A stretch of DNA of 64,000 bases from Taxillus chinensis. Taxonomy: Eukaryota > Streptophyta > Magnoliopsida > Santalales > Loranthaceae. A model generated the notes under the pieces. That model was not told the origin of the DNA. It worked only from the letters and a program-made list of their open reading frames with translations, and did not search any database. How positions within the stretch are numbered: the stretch's first letter is position 1; each line of letters begins with the position of its first letter. Positions 54,889-64,000 of this stretch are shown here, piece after piece. A program made the position numbers and the translations under genes. The stretch is from the NCBI GenBank assembly GCA_023512835.1, contig JAKCVP010000389.1:1-64000 (forward strand), given 5' to 3'.

Positions 54889-55850
54889 ATGAAGATCTTG
54901 AACACTGTCACGGCTCTGGCTGCCGCACCCGCTGTGTTGGATGTGGGTCTTTCTGCGCAGACGCCCAAGCAACCCAGTCAGTCGATCACAGCACGACAAA
55001 CACTGTTCCTGTCACACTGATACAGCGTCTAGTAAGCAATGACCTTTGGAACGACTTCACTCACTATACCAGTCTACAATCAGCGTCTAGCCCAGTCCCG
55101 TGTCACAATCCCCCCTTCGGCGTGTCTGTTGTCAAGTACATCGCCAACAATATCAGCGAAACCCAGGCGACTCTGTTTCGGGATGACCAGCGCAAAGAAT
55201 TTGTCCTCAGCGTTCCTGGCAGTACCGATGTCCTGGACTATGTGAACGACTTGCTTGTTCCCCTTGTACCGTACGTTTCACCAAAACTCGACCCAGCGTA
55301 CTGCGTTGGCTGTCTGGTTCACACCGGCTTTCTCGCGACCTGGCTCTCGATTGCAGATGATGCTACGGAAGCCGTTCAAAGCTCGCTTGCTTCTCAACCA
55401 GGGTACTCACTCAGTATCACCGGCCACTCGCTTGGCGGTGCTATCGCCACGCTGGCTTTTGCGTCTTTCAAACAGCTCAAGCAACCCGTAAATCAAATAT
55501 TCACTTTCGGATCGCCACGAGTGGGAAATGGGCTGTTCGCAGACTATGTCGACAGCCTGTCGGGCGCAACTGACAATGATGCCGGCATATTTTATCGTGT
55601 GGTGCATGCCGCAGATCTGGTCCCCCGTCTTATCCCAACTCTGATTGGGTATCGTCATACACGCACAGAATACTGGCAAACAAATTACACGACGAGTGCA
55701 GAGCAGACATTCAGGTGCTTTGGCCAGGAGCCGAAAGATTGCAGCAATTCGCTTGGGCGAGACACAGGCCTCCTGACTGGAGACATTCCGGACCATCTTT
55801 ACTACACGAATATCGTCCTCTCTTCGAGTACGACCATTTGCGATGCGTGA
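54889..55850 (+). CDS. Secreted class-3 lipase / feruloyl-esterase-like hydrolase
   Basis: CDS join(54889..54976,55033..55850), 301 residues. Exon 1 encodes a hydrophobic leader (MKILNTVTALAAAPAVL) and would stop after 43 codons. A 56-nt intron with donor GTCAGT and acceptor GTCTAG joins it to ISNDLWNDFTHYTSL, the usual start of the mature domain. The nucleophile elbow GHSLGG carries Ser162; the Asp is in HAADLVPRLIP and the His in DIPDHLYYTN, giving the complete triad of the fungal lipase class 3 family (PF01764). C-V-G-C around 120-123 and later Cys pairs fit disulfides. Related enzymes act on lipids or on feruloyl esters of plant cell walls; the specificity is not visible. The donor is non-consensus, so the N-terminal junction is less certain than the rest. 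Confidence 0.82.
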
Positions 55851-56734
55851 AGTCATGGCACTCGCGTCCGCGAACAAAACGAGCATGGGTAAGCGACAGT
55901 AGACGTCTCGACTGCTACGAAGAGAAGGTTCTATACGGTCGCAAAGGGACTCAGCAGTGCTTCAAAGATTGGAAACTTGATCTACCCCAAAGCTTTCGAA
56001 AAAGCTAATTTGAGGGTGTGTGCAAGTATCAGCAGCATTGGCTGCAGATTAAAGAATGAGCCTAGGCTTCCCAGCAAAGCGCAAGATTTGATCGTCAAAT
56101 CAAGGAACATAACGTCTGCCCTCGCGCGTGATGTATGCCAAGGTCAGATCGCATGGAGAGGAAGCGTGCAAAGCCTGTGCAAGAGCGAAGGACTCCAGGA
56201 CGCACTGTCATCGAGCACCGATCATGGAGCAGGCGCATCGAAGAGGCCGATATAGATAAGAAGTCACCGGAGCAGACGCGTTCGCCGAATGTTAATAGCC
56301 CACCTTCTTTACACCCCTTCAAGCTTGCGGAGTGACTGCGACTTTGATCTATCGACAACCGCAAAGAGAGACATGTTAATAGTCCAAGATCCAGTCGCAT
56401 ACGACCACCAAAAGAGTCCAAAGTGGCTGAATCGGCCCCAGAAAAGGGTTCCAAGCTTCTCTTGAAAGAGCAAACGATCCATTCTTCGGTCCCGAAAACA
56501 GCTAGCTAAGGCGCCATCTGAGCAGCGCAATCCTACCCTGTGCAACAGGATAAGCCAAGAAGGCAACGATCTTCCACGGCTACAACCGAAGTTGCGCATG
56601 CGCATGGTTCGATCGCTTCTGTTCCCCATGATGCCTGCCATGCCATCCGGAGGCTCAATGTATAAAGGCACGAGCGTTGTCAGAGGTAGAATGTAGCCGC
56701 ACAAAAGTTCCGATACCTTGCTCTCATAACATCA
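55851..56734. other. Intergenic between lipase and small secreted protein
   Basis: 3' flank of the lipase gene and promoter of the next plus-strand gene. No convincing gene; minus-strand frames near 56095-56704 have no supporting features. Confidence 0.5.
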
Positions 56735-57248
56735 ATGACCACTATGTATCATCCCATCATTCTCTCCATTTTGCCGGTCTTGGCCTTAGCCTCCCAAGGC
56801 ATTTTCTTCATCGACAACCTCTCCTTCGTACAGCCGAACGCAACCTGCGCAAGCATCTCCTTCAGTCTGTCAGACAGCGCAGGCGGAGATCAAGAATACA
56901 GCTGTCGTGGCGAGTCTAATCCTGACTTCAATGGCTTCTTTCAGGGCGACATCAGCTGTTCCGATTTCGAGAAGGGAAGCTTCTTCTTCCAGGTGACCCC
57001 GGAGACTTGGGTAGATGGCGGCAATTATCTACTCAGCTACACTGTAAGTTGTGAGGGCGCGTTAGAGGAGTTTGCCCGATGTAAGAGCATGATCCTAAAA
57101 TTTTTGTGTCTAGTACAATATCATCGTAGCATCTGAGCAATATCAGCGACTTTATGATGGTCTGGGATTTGACAAGAAGTTTTTCCAGGATGGAAGGTAT
57201 ACTGGCTATAGCTCGACGAAGATTCCCTACTACAATCCTTCTTACTGA
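56735..57248 (+). CDS. Small secreted cysteine-containing protein, 154 residues
   Basis: CDS join(56735..57080,57130..57248). Translation without splicing gives a 133-residue product with an odd end. Removing a 49-nt intron (donor GTAAGA, acceptor TCGTAG) instead gives a natural Tyr/Gly/Lys-rich C-terminus (SSEQYQRLYDGLGFDKKFF onward, ending PYYNPSY). A signal peptide covers about residues 1-22 (IILSILPVLALASQG). The mature part has four Cys (38, 57, 75, 106), consistent with two disulfides, and a sequon NAT. Size, secretion and Cys content fit the broad class of fungal small secreted proteins, some of which are effectors, but there is no motif to assign a role. A second ATG three codons in is also possible. 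Confidence 0.65.
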
Positions 57249-57670
57249 TGCCTCGTTGAAGTTTGTCTGCCGAGATGAGACGAAGCAGATCAGACTTTAA
57301 CATCGCCGTATCGGTTGAGTGCCGACACATAGTTAATAGTGTACAGCATTTCAAAGCCAAGATGTTGCAAAGCGTCGAATGAATCACTCTCAATGACGCG
57401 CTATCCTCTTTTCACTACCTAAGTAGTCAAAGTCTGCCTGGGCAGGTGCGTGAATCACAGCGGAACCGGAACGCAATGTCGAGCGGCAGACTACTGTCCG
57501 ACGTACTGTCCTAGGTCTCCGATCTCCTTCACCCTCTCCTTCCAAGCTTCTGCCTACACCTCCTACGCTCACGCACCCTCTTCTCCCTTCACGTTGAAGC
57601 TTTTTGTCTGTCTATCCGACAAAGCTTTGTCGTGTCTGATATCGATCAACATCGTTCACGCTCCTCGATC
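57249..57670. other. Intergenic / promoter of the following gene
   Basis: 3' flank of the small secreted protein and a C/T-rich leader (about 57500-57670) before the next start codon. No gene seen. Confidence 0.5.
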
Positions 57671-59715
57671 ATGGATGAACTCCATGAAGAGCTGCGTCTG
57701 GTTCTTCTCGAGTCGGTTGAGTTAGTTTCACCTTCGTTGCCTCGCCTGTACTATTATGGACGGCGTGAGTACTGTGAACGACGCGAGCGATTGTCATACG
57801 CTTGCAGAACATGGTTAGCCTTATCTCAAATCAATGGTGAGTGCACCACTAGCCCTTGATTTCCAAGCACCCAGCTGACTTTCTGAAAGTGTCCTGGTGC
57901 AACAGCGTCGCCTGGTGGTTCGCATCGCGCATCAAGAATGACGAGTCATGGGCATTGCTCTGTGATTTGGACACCTTTCCATTTGAGCTATGCACTGAGA
58001 TGTTCATGGCCTGTTTGATCCGCTGGCTGATACTACAACCTGCGCCGCCGGTCTGGTGGGGAGGCAACCCCTTCTGGGACGAAGAACCTTCCGAGCCATG
58101 CCAGGCAGATTGCGAACCGCTTCATGACACCGACATAAAAGTGATTCAATCGTTTCCCGACGAGGACGCTTTTGATGCCATCACCACCGCGTTGGCAGTC
58201 GCCATCTCTCGCAGCAATGGTCGCAAGTTGAAGGTAATGGAAGGGTACAGTGTTTCGTCGCCATTCGAGTTTCTGAGAGCCACACTTCATGAGCGCAGAG
58301 GCAGTACGCTTGGGATCATGTTGCGTGACATTTATTTCCCGGCAGAATCACTCGTATGCATGATAGCTCGAAACGACCTGGAAGCCTTTCAGCAATACTA
58401 CACGCCACTCAGTGAATCTGCGAAGGAGGTATGGGAGGATCAAGCTGAGTATGGCCCATCTGGTAAAATTGCCGTCTACTTCAACCGCCCTGCCATACTA
58501 GAGCACATCCTCCGCCAAAACTGCTTTGGCCTCGAACATCAGTGCTATTTGGTATGGAACATTGCCGCGGCGACAATCAGATACGATCGGCCAGAGCTGT
58601 TGCTCATGGTGTTTGACAATTGCAGTCCGAGGATCGATTTTACCGACGGGCTCAGCTTGTTGGATTATCGATACAAGATGGCTGTTGAGCGCAGCTTGAG
58701 CCTTTTTGCGACAGATCTAATTTCGCATGCATTCCACTGCAATCGACTTGACGTGGTCAGACGCCTCATCTTCGACGAAAGAGGCTGTCGCAACAGCAGA
58801 GTGGTTCGCAACGCGACTATATCAGCTATTTGGGAGGTACAGTGCGCCCCAGAGTCATTTCGGGTGTATGAGGCCGTTGGTCCAGACGCCGTAGGCAGGT
58901 CAAAGTCCTTCCCAGCTCATCGCCTACCCGGTTCCATACGCTTGGCTTTCCGCGAGCTATTCGAGATCTGTCTTGAATTTGAGGACGCTACCGACCCCAT
59001 CAAGCTCGATGAATTGCTCAAAGCGTGTCTCTGTTGCGGCGCAAATGTTCATATCCTCACTGAACTAGTCAAACTAGGCGCAGACATCCACGAACGCAGG
59101 AACACTGGACGCTTTCAACGACCCTGCTATCCGCTACGCCGTAGCCAGAGACATCGTTTAGCACCTCTATACTTTCCCTTGGACGATCCTATTCTGGAGA
59201 TCCTCAACTGTACTGAGACTAAGCCAGTTGTCCTTCTCGCGTTTGACGATCTCAGGTTCGACTGGACGAAGCTCTACAGTTCCGGCCTTGACCCATGCCA
59301 CCTCTTCCAACGAGCGTGGGCAATCTTCGGAAAGGACGAGTATCCATCGCGTCGCCTTCTAACCATACTCCTCCGCTACACGCCAAAGGATTATCTCTAT
59401 CACAACCCTTTAGCGTCGCTCAATTACCCGTACATCCGTCGTCTAGGTAGGCCAGACTACATCATGCCAGTAAGTCGGGAGCGTGAAGAAAATTGGAGGA
59501 CTGTGCTCAACTCAGTCGCTACGAGAACGCGCGAATATTTCGAGTGTCCTTGGATTCCGCATGAGTCCGCCAGATCGCTTGGAGAAGGGTTATCGAGCAG
59601 GCAATGGCACGCATCGGCCGCTTTTTACAGGGCTGCCGATTCTTATCCCTACTTGCCGCGACCGGCGGAAATGGTGCAGTTCTGGATTGACGCTACGTGC
59701 CAGTACGTTGACTGA
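57671..59715 (+). CDS. Hypothetical protein, 663 residues, possibly F-box/ankyrin-like
   Basis: CDS join(57671..57836,57890..59715). The 53-nt intron (GTGAGT, GCTGAC, AAAG) joins ALSQIN to VSWCNSVAWWFASRIKND. The N-terminal ~55 residues (LHEELRLVLLESVELV...LSYACRTWLALSQI) are reminiscent of an F-box-type helical start. The body is rich in Leu, Arg and Asp with alternating helices (e.g. LDVVRRLIFDERGC, LTELVKLGADIHERRN), and the latter stretch resembles an ankyrin-repeat turn. No signal peptide or membrane segment. I cannot name the family. The long frame across 1.8 kb, with a clean intron and ordinary codon usage, makes it a real gene. Confidence 0.65.
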
Positions 59716-60129
59716 GAGCAGCAGAGGCGGGCGATGGGCTGAAGGCGTGAGAGAATGGACGTACGTGCAGTCGTGGATCTCGAGATGCGGCACAATGTCG
59801 AGGCGAGGAGTATCAACGGCGATTACTTTGTGCATTAGCTACTAAATATGAATTACTGACCCCAATTTTTTAACACGTTCAATTCAAAGAGAAAACGCGA
59901 TTTTCGACGGCAGACTTCAGTGACGTTTAAGCGAAGAAGGTTATGATTCTACAGTGACCGCGAGAACCGATTATAACGAGATACGCTATGCATTGGATCT
60001 AATGATTATTTTTTTTCTGATGCTTCTTCATGCTCATGAGATAAGTAAGTCTGTTTTTGATCATCAGATAGAATGACGGATGATTCTGTTCATGCTCTTG
60101 ATCTTCGGTGTCCTCTTTCGACCACGGTT
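59716..60129. other. Convergent intergenic region
   Basis: 3' flanks of the 663-residue unknown and of trehalose phosphorylase. The centre is AT-rich (about 59850-60060), as expected for terminators and polyadenylation signals. Confidence 0.5.
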
Positions 60130-62241
60130 CTACTCAGTGGCATTCCTAGGCAATCGAACCTCGTTTTCGTGGTACGGCTCACCGGCCCGCTCACGAGCCA
60201 AGTCGTTAATCCATCGCGAATTTAGCTTCAGTTTCTCGCCCGCGCTCATGGCCTCCGCCAGATACAACCAGGAAATGGCGTTGCCGACTGTGCTGAGCTC
60301 ATCGCTGACGCTGAGCTTACCGTACTCGCTCATGCGATCACGGAGAGTATTGTCTGTGAGAAGCTGGTACATGTGCGCTGCAACTTCGTCGCTATTCTGT
60401 GGGTCGACGAGGAATCCATTCCTCTCGTGCTGAACTTGCAGGGGTATACCACCTGCAGTGCTCGCGATGACAGGTATACCCTTGTGAATGGCCTCGGAGA
60501 CCTTAATTTCGAATCCTTCGCGGGTAGAGAGTTGGCAAGCAATGTGTGCGCAAGACAAGAGAGCATTAAGCTGCTGGTCGACGGGACCAAGACGCATCAC
60601 GCTGATAGAGTCCTTGATATCGGCGTACTCTTCGTCGATAAGCTTCAGAGTCTCGTCGTAGACTCGCGTCCCGTCCGGGTCGTCAATGGCACCGTGGCCG
60701 GCAATCACCAATTGAGGGGTCTCCTCAACGCGCTTGTCCTTCATGAGTTTACGGCGTAGAGTTGCATAGGCCCGAATGAGCAGGTCAATGCCCTTGCTAG
60801 GGTCAAAGCGAGCGATTTGGACGATGTAGCGACGTGCCGGGTAGTTGAGCTTGACCATTTGCTTCGCTTCTGCCTCGACGTTGTAGTTATGTAGGTGATA
60901 GCCTACAGCCCAGGGATCGAGATCTTTGTTCAAGCCATCCAGCCAGTCGGTGGTAGCAGGCATATGCCCCACCTTCTCTCCTGGTACGTCCTTGGGAACG
61001 GAGCCCTTGACGGGATGAGCAATGAAGAAATCAGCGTCTTTGATGTCGCGCCAGAGATACTCCCAGACGTTGCACGCCGCAGATCCCTTTTCGTTTGCAA
61101 GATCGGAGCGGATGTGAATGTGAGATCGGTAGAGAATTTGACGTTCTGGATCAGCACGCTTGGCAATGGGTATTAGACCAGTCATCTGGGGATCATCGAC
61201 AAAGATCACGTCAGCACCGCCCTCAGAGCGAGCTGCGAGTGGGCCATCTTTGCCTAGCCAGTACTGATGTGCATTATCTTCAATCCAATGCTTGACGGTC
61301 TGGCCTTGCTCTTCTGAAAGCGTCTCACCAGGGGTATTGACCCCCTGGAGAATGTTGTGATTCATCTTCGTGATTCGAAAGACTTCTGGTCGCGGCTTCG
61401 GAACATACCAGCGGACATCGACGTCGAGCAATCGAAAGAGACGAATAAGAGCGTGGCGCATTAGAGCCACGCCTCCGCCCTGAGGAGTGCTGTTGAAGAA
61501 GGCAACCTTTACCCTACGATTCTTGAGCATTCGGACATAGTCGAGAAAAACCTTCCAATTTTGCGCAGAACACGAATTCTTGTAGTCCATAACGGTGGCC
61601 AAAGCAGCGTGTCCGTCTGCGTCGACATCGACCCTGTTCAACAAGCCGATCTGCAGACGAGGCTGCAGCGACGGACCAAAGTACATGACAGTCTTACGAG
61701 CCACCGAATCAGCTGGCTCGTCAACTCGACCAGCCAGGCGCTCGCGTTGTTCGTGTGTGTAGTTGTCTTCCGAAGCACGTCGATGGAATATCATTGGGAC
61801 GATATCTAGCTCTGCCCACAAGCGAGAGGGGAGATTCGCGCAAAGACCCCTGGCGAGATGACTAGTAATACCAACGGCCACTATCTTGACGTGATGATTG
61901 CGCTGGTACTTTTCGACCAGCCGAATGATGAAGTCGGTTACAGCGTTATATCGGGCTACGTTATTGTCGCCAGCGTTCTCGGTATCGAATAGCAAGACGG
62001 TAAAATCGGTGGAGTAAGTACCATCATGAGTGGAGAAGCCAATACGGATCTGCTTCCCTGTTCTTACGGCTGCAAGTCCTGCGAATATTGGCTTCGACGA
62101 TGTCAGTACTGCTCTCGACTCATGGCTCTGCAGAGAACTCGCCTCGACTTTCTTGTTTGTGTCCTTGCAAAACTGAGAGGGCTGGACGAGGAAGTCGTGC
62201 TTGGTGGAGGTGCGGCTGTTGGTGCTTTTTGGAGAGACCAT
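60130..62241 (-). CDS. ccg-9: Trehalose phosphorylase / trehalose synthase, CCG-9 type (GT4)
   Basis: Single exon, 703 residues, the usual family length. The N-terminal ~200 residues form a family-specific extension (IRIGFSTHDGTYSTDFTVLL). The nucleotide/phosphate-binding loop NSTPQGGGVALMRHALIRL opens the GT4 fold. RYIVQIARFDPSKGIDLLIRAY is the second Rossmann domain entry, and the E-x7-E motif EGFEIKVSE (Glu575 and Glu583) is followed by KGIPVIASTAGGIPLQV. These enzymes reversibly convert trehalose and phosphate into glucose and alpha-glucose-1-phosphate with retention of configuration. In Neurospora the homolog is the clock-controlled gene ccg-9, linked to conidiation and trehalose pools. 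No signal peptide; cytosolic. The divergent neighbour starts 494 bp away. Confidence 0.92.
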   Translation of the reverse strand: MVSPKSTNSRTSTKHDFLVQPSQFCKDTNKKVEASSLQSHESRAVLTSSKPIFAGLAAVRTGKQIRIGFSTHDGTYSTDFTVLLFDTENAGDNNVARYNAVTDFIIRLVEKYQRNHHVKIVAVGITSHLARGLCANLPSRLWAELDIVPMIFHRRASEDNYTHEQRERLAGRVDEPADSVARKTVMYFGPSLQPRLQIGLLNRVDVDADGHAALATVMDYKNSCSAQNWKVFLDYVRMLKNRRVKVAFFNSTPQGGGVALMRHALIRLFRLLDVDVRWYVPKPRPEVFRITKMNHNILQGVNTPGETLSEEQGQTVKHWIEDNAHQYWLGKDGPLAARSEGGADVIFVDDPQMTGLIPIAKRADPERQILYRSHIHIRSDLANEKGSAACNVWEYLWRDIKDADFFIAHPVKGSVPKDVPGEKVGHMPATTDWLDGLNKDLDPWAVGYHLHNYNVEAEAKQMVKLNYPARRYIVQIARFDPSKGIDLLIRAYATLRRKLMKDKRVEETPQLVIAGHGAIDDPDGTRVYDETLKLIDEEYADIKDSISVMRLGPVDQQLNALLSCAHIACQLSTREGFEIKVSEAIHKGIPVIASTAGGIPLQVQHERNGFLVDPQNSDEVAAHMYQLLTDNTLRDRMSEYGKLSVSDELSTVGNAISWLYLAEAMSAGEKLKLNSRWINDLARERAGEPYHENEVRLPRNATE

Positions 62242-62734
62242 GGCGTCGAATGTACTGCTCTGTCAAGATCGAGTTATGTAGAATCCAACCAGAAAAACAC
62301 GACCGAGCAAAAGAACGACGAATTATAAAGTGCTTACTGTAAGAGCAAAAGCCGTCGACTTTAGGTGAGGTTCGACCTGACACATGTTTTGTGATGTCAC
62401 ACCAATCTGTCAACCCCTTGGGTGAGACACACAAGGATTGTGTTGTCCCTGCCTCGACTTGATCGCTCCCTCCGTGTCAGATGGCACGACAGGCCTCGCG
62501 TCGATGTATCCCTTCCGCCAGCAACCCAACACGGGATGCTTATCCCTTGGCACGGAGAATCCTAAGATTATGACACGCAGAGCACGGCAAAATCAGTCCT
62601 TGATGTTCGCATTCCCACAAGGTCTCGCTACTATTTATTGCTCGCGCGCCCCCAGCCCAATCGTAGCCACCGCGGTTTGATTCGATCATCCTTGACTGAG
62701 ACCACTATCCGGTTTCGCGCTTCCAACACTGAGA
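62242..62734. promoter_or_regulatory. Divergent promoter, ccg-9 / secreted 6-Cys protein
   Basis: 493 bp between start codons. A TATTTATT element lies at about 62630-62640, around 100 bp before the secreted-protein start on the plus strand. No light- or clock-response element was confirmed. Confidence 0.5.
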
Positions 62735-63436
62735 ATGAGTTTCTCCCATTCTTACGCTCTCTTTTATCTCGTCGCTGCTCTCGTCTTCCGCGTGATATCT
62801 GCAGGTCCTTACGCGAAGCCAAGTCTACCAGACTACACTAAACTATGCCAGACAAATTTCTCTACCCATTACTCGGGCTACGATCCTTATTCGCCAGTCA
62901 TCTGTTCTGGGCACGACACTATCGAGTTTACGTGTGTCACTAATGGGCAACCGAAAGCAATCATACCCGCTTATCAGTGCCCTGGCACCCTCGACTTCTG
63001 TGTCAACTTCAATCGCTTTGGTCACGTCGCCACTCCTGATGAGCTGAGTAAGAACGAGTGGTCCGTTGCAAAGTGCTTATCTCCGGTACGCGTCGACTAC
63101 CATACTTTGACACAAGGCTCTACAGCGCCATGGCAGTCCAGACCCGACCAGTCTAGCGCAGCGGCTACTAACTTTGCTGGCAACATTGCCGTCTCTGGGA
63201 ACACCACTGGTGCCAACTTCACGCTGTCTTGGTGGTATGGCAAAACTCCAAAGGTGCCTACTTTCATGCTGCGCAAAACCTTCGACCACGTTGAGGCATA
63301 CAATGGTATCTTGCCTCTACTTCAGGCTGGCCTTGAGTTCTCAAGATGGGAGACTAAGTACTTTGCGGCAAGAATCGAGATTCATGAAGTGCCTGTTGGT
63401 TCACTACATGTCGATGTGAGCTTCGGCTACTGGTAG
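62735..63436 (+). CDS. Secreted protein with six cysteines, 233 residues
   Basis: Single exon. A signal peptide (about residues 1-24, YALFYLVAALVFRVISAG) precedes a mature domain whose six Cys (38, 57, 67, 82, 89, 114) all fall in the first half, suggesting three disulfides. The second half is Cys-free and rich in aromatic and beta-prone segments (NFTLSWWYGKTPKVPTFML, VGSLHVDVSFGYW) with sequons NFS, NTT and NFT. The size and layout fit small secreted fungal proteins of unknown role. I do not recognise the family. The ATG at 62735 is the first in frame and gives a standard signal peptide. Confidence 0.7.
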   Translation: MSFSHSYALFYLVAALVFRVISAGPYAKPSLPDYTKLCQTNFSTHYSGYDPYSPVICSGHDTIEFTCVTNGQPKAIIPAYQCPGTLDFCVNFNRFGHVATPDELSKNEWSVAKCLSPVRVDYHTLTQGSTAPWQSRPDQSSAAATNFAGNIAVSGNTTGANFTLSWWYGKTPKVPTFMLRKTFDHVEAYNGILPLLQAGLEFSRWETKYFAARIEIHEVPVGSLHVDVSFGYW

Positions 63437-64000
63437 TAGGCCTTGTCACATCACCGAACGCACTCGTATGCAACTCGCGTTTTATTTTCATAGCAACACT
63501 TCCCACGCGATCAATGTCTCATACTCGGCCTCTGCCGACATATGCAGCTGCTAGTCAGGACTCCGTGCAAGACCTATCACTAGCGAGCCGTACACATCCT
63601 ACGAGCTCATGGAGACTCGTCTATGTGCAGATTCTCTGACAGCCTGAGGCTGCTGAGATTCCACGACAAAGAGGTGTGGACTCCAAGGTACAATATACAT
63701 AATCGATGTCCTGCGATCAAACTGAGGTCGCAGCCTTGAGAGAGAGAATATGCCAGCTGCAGGAATTTGCCGCCTGACCAGTCGCCAATGCGCTGTATGA
63801 ATCGCGATCAGACTGCCCAATTCAGATGCCGATTCCATTCATCTGTTTGCCTATTCGTCAGCAAATGCGACTAACCCATGTACCGTGACTTCAGGGTGAT
63901 ACTCACGTGCGCCGCGTCCGAACGAGCCGCGGACCGGGATCCGGACAAATGGCCAACATGACCCACCTACCTAGATCGGTTTCTGCGCACAATTCAGCAT
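63437..64000. other. Intergenic to the right edge
   Basis: 3' flank of the secreted-protein gene and otherwise unassigned. An ACCTACCTAG motif is at about 63964-63973. No gene seen. Confidence 0.5.

Noticed and set aside
54150..54999. Overlapping open frames of about 170 codons on both strands before the lipase gene
   Set aside because: They overlap each other and the lipase first exon, with random composition.
54977..55032. Frameshift mutation in the lipase N-terminus
   Set aside because: An intron with GTCAGT..GTCTAG restores the frame precisely into the conserved start of the mature domain, so no mutation is needed.

Overview
The window reads as nuclear DNA of a filamentous ascomycete (Pezizomycotina; a Dothideomycete is plausible but not proven). 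The evidence is many short spliceosomal introns (46 to about 120 nt, GT..AG with CTAAC/CTGAC-type branch sites, plus one of 306 nt) and genes typical of mould genomes: a Bud4/anillin-like protein, a filamentous-type PEX26, a CCG-9-type trehalose phosphorylase, an unspecific peroxygenase, a P450 and small secreted proteins. No tRNA, rRNA, CRISPR or intact transposon was seen.

Layout. 0-12 kb: the 5' part of a membrane protein running off the left edge, a secreted heme-thiolate peroxidase, a membrane-anchored unknown, two adjacent single-pass membrane proteins with N-terminal ExxxLL motifs, and a very Pro/Ser-rich secreted protein whose frame is broken by one base. 13-31 kb is a dense housekeeping block: NC2-alpha (bur6), bud4, mrh4, rds3, pex26, sbh1 and a Cid1/Cid13-like nucleotidyltransferase. 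Several of these pairs share promoters (bud4/mrh4, pex26/sbh1) or converge (rds3/pex26). 31-40 kb is gene-poor. It contains what I consider the best find: a minus-strand, TATA-driven, apparently non-coding but spliced transcription unit at about 37.5-37.0 kb, with three 44-48 nt introns and hairpin-rich exons. A degenerate tandem array carrying splice-acceptor-like motifs lies about 1 kb away.

40-51 kb: an F-box/LRR-like protein, then a metabolic neighbourhood (P450, alpha/beta-hydrolase, quercetinase-like bicupin, PTS1-bearing 2,4-dienoyl-CoA reductase) that could oxidise or degrade aromatic or plant-derived compounds. 51-64 kb: a small unknown, a class-3 lipase/feruloyl-esterase-like secreted hydrolase, a small secreted 4-Cys protein, a 663-residue unknown, trehalose phosphorylase, and a secreted 6-Cys protein.

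Exon boundaries were inferred by eye from reading-frame continuity and splice-site motifs. Where a terminus is unresolved I say so. No homology search or RNA data were available.
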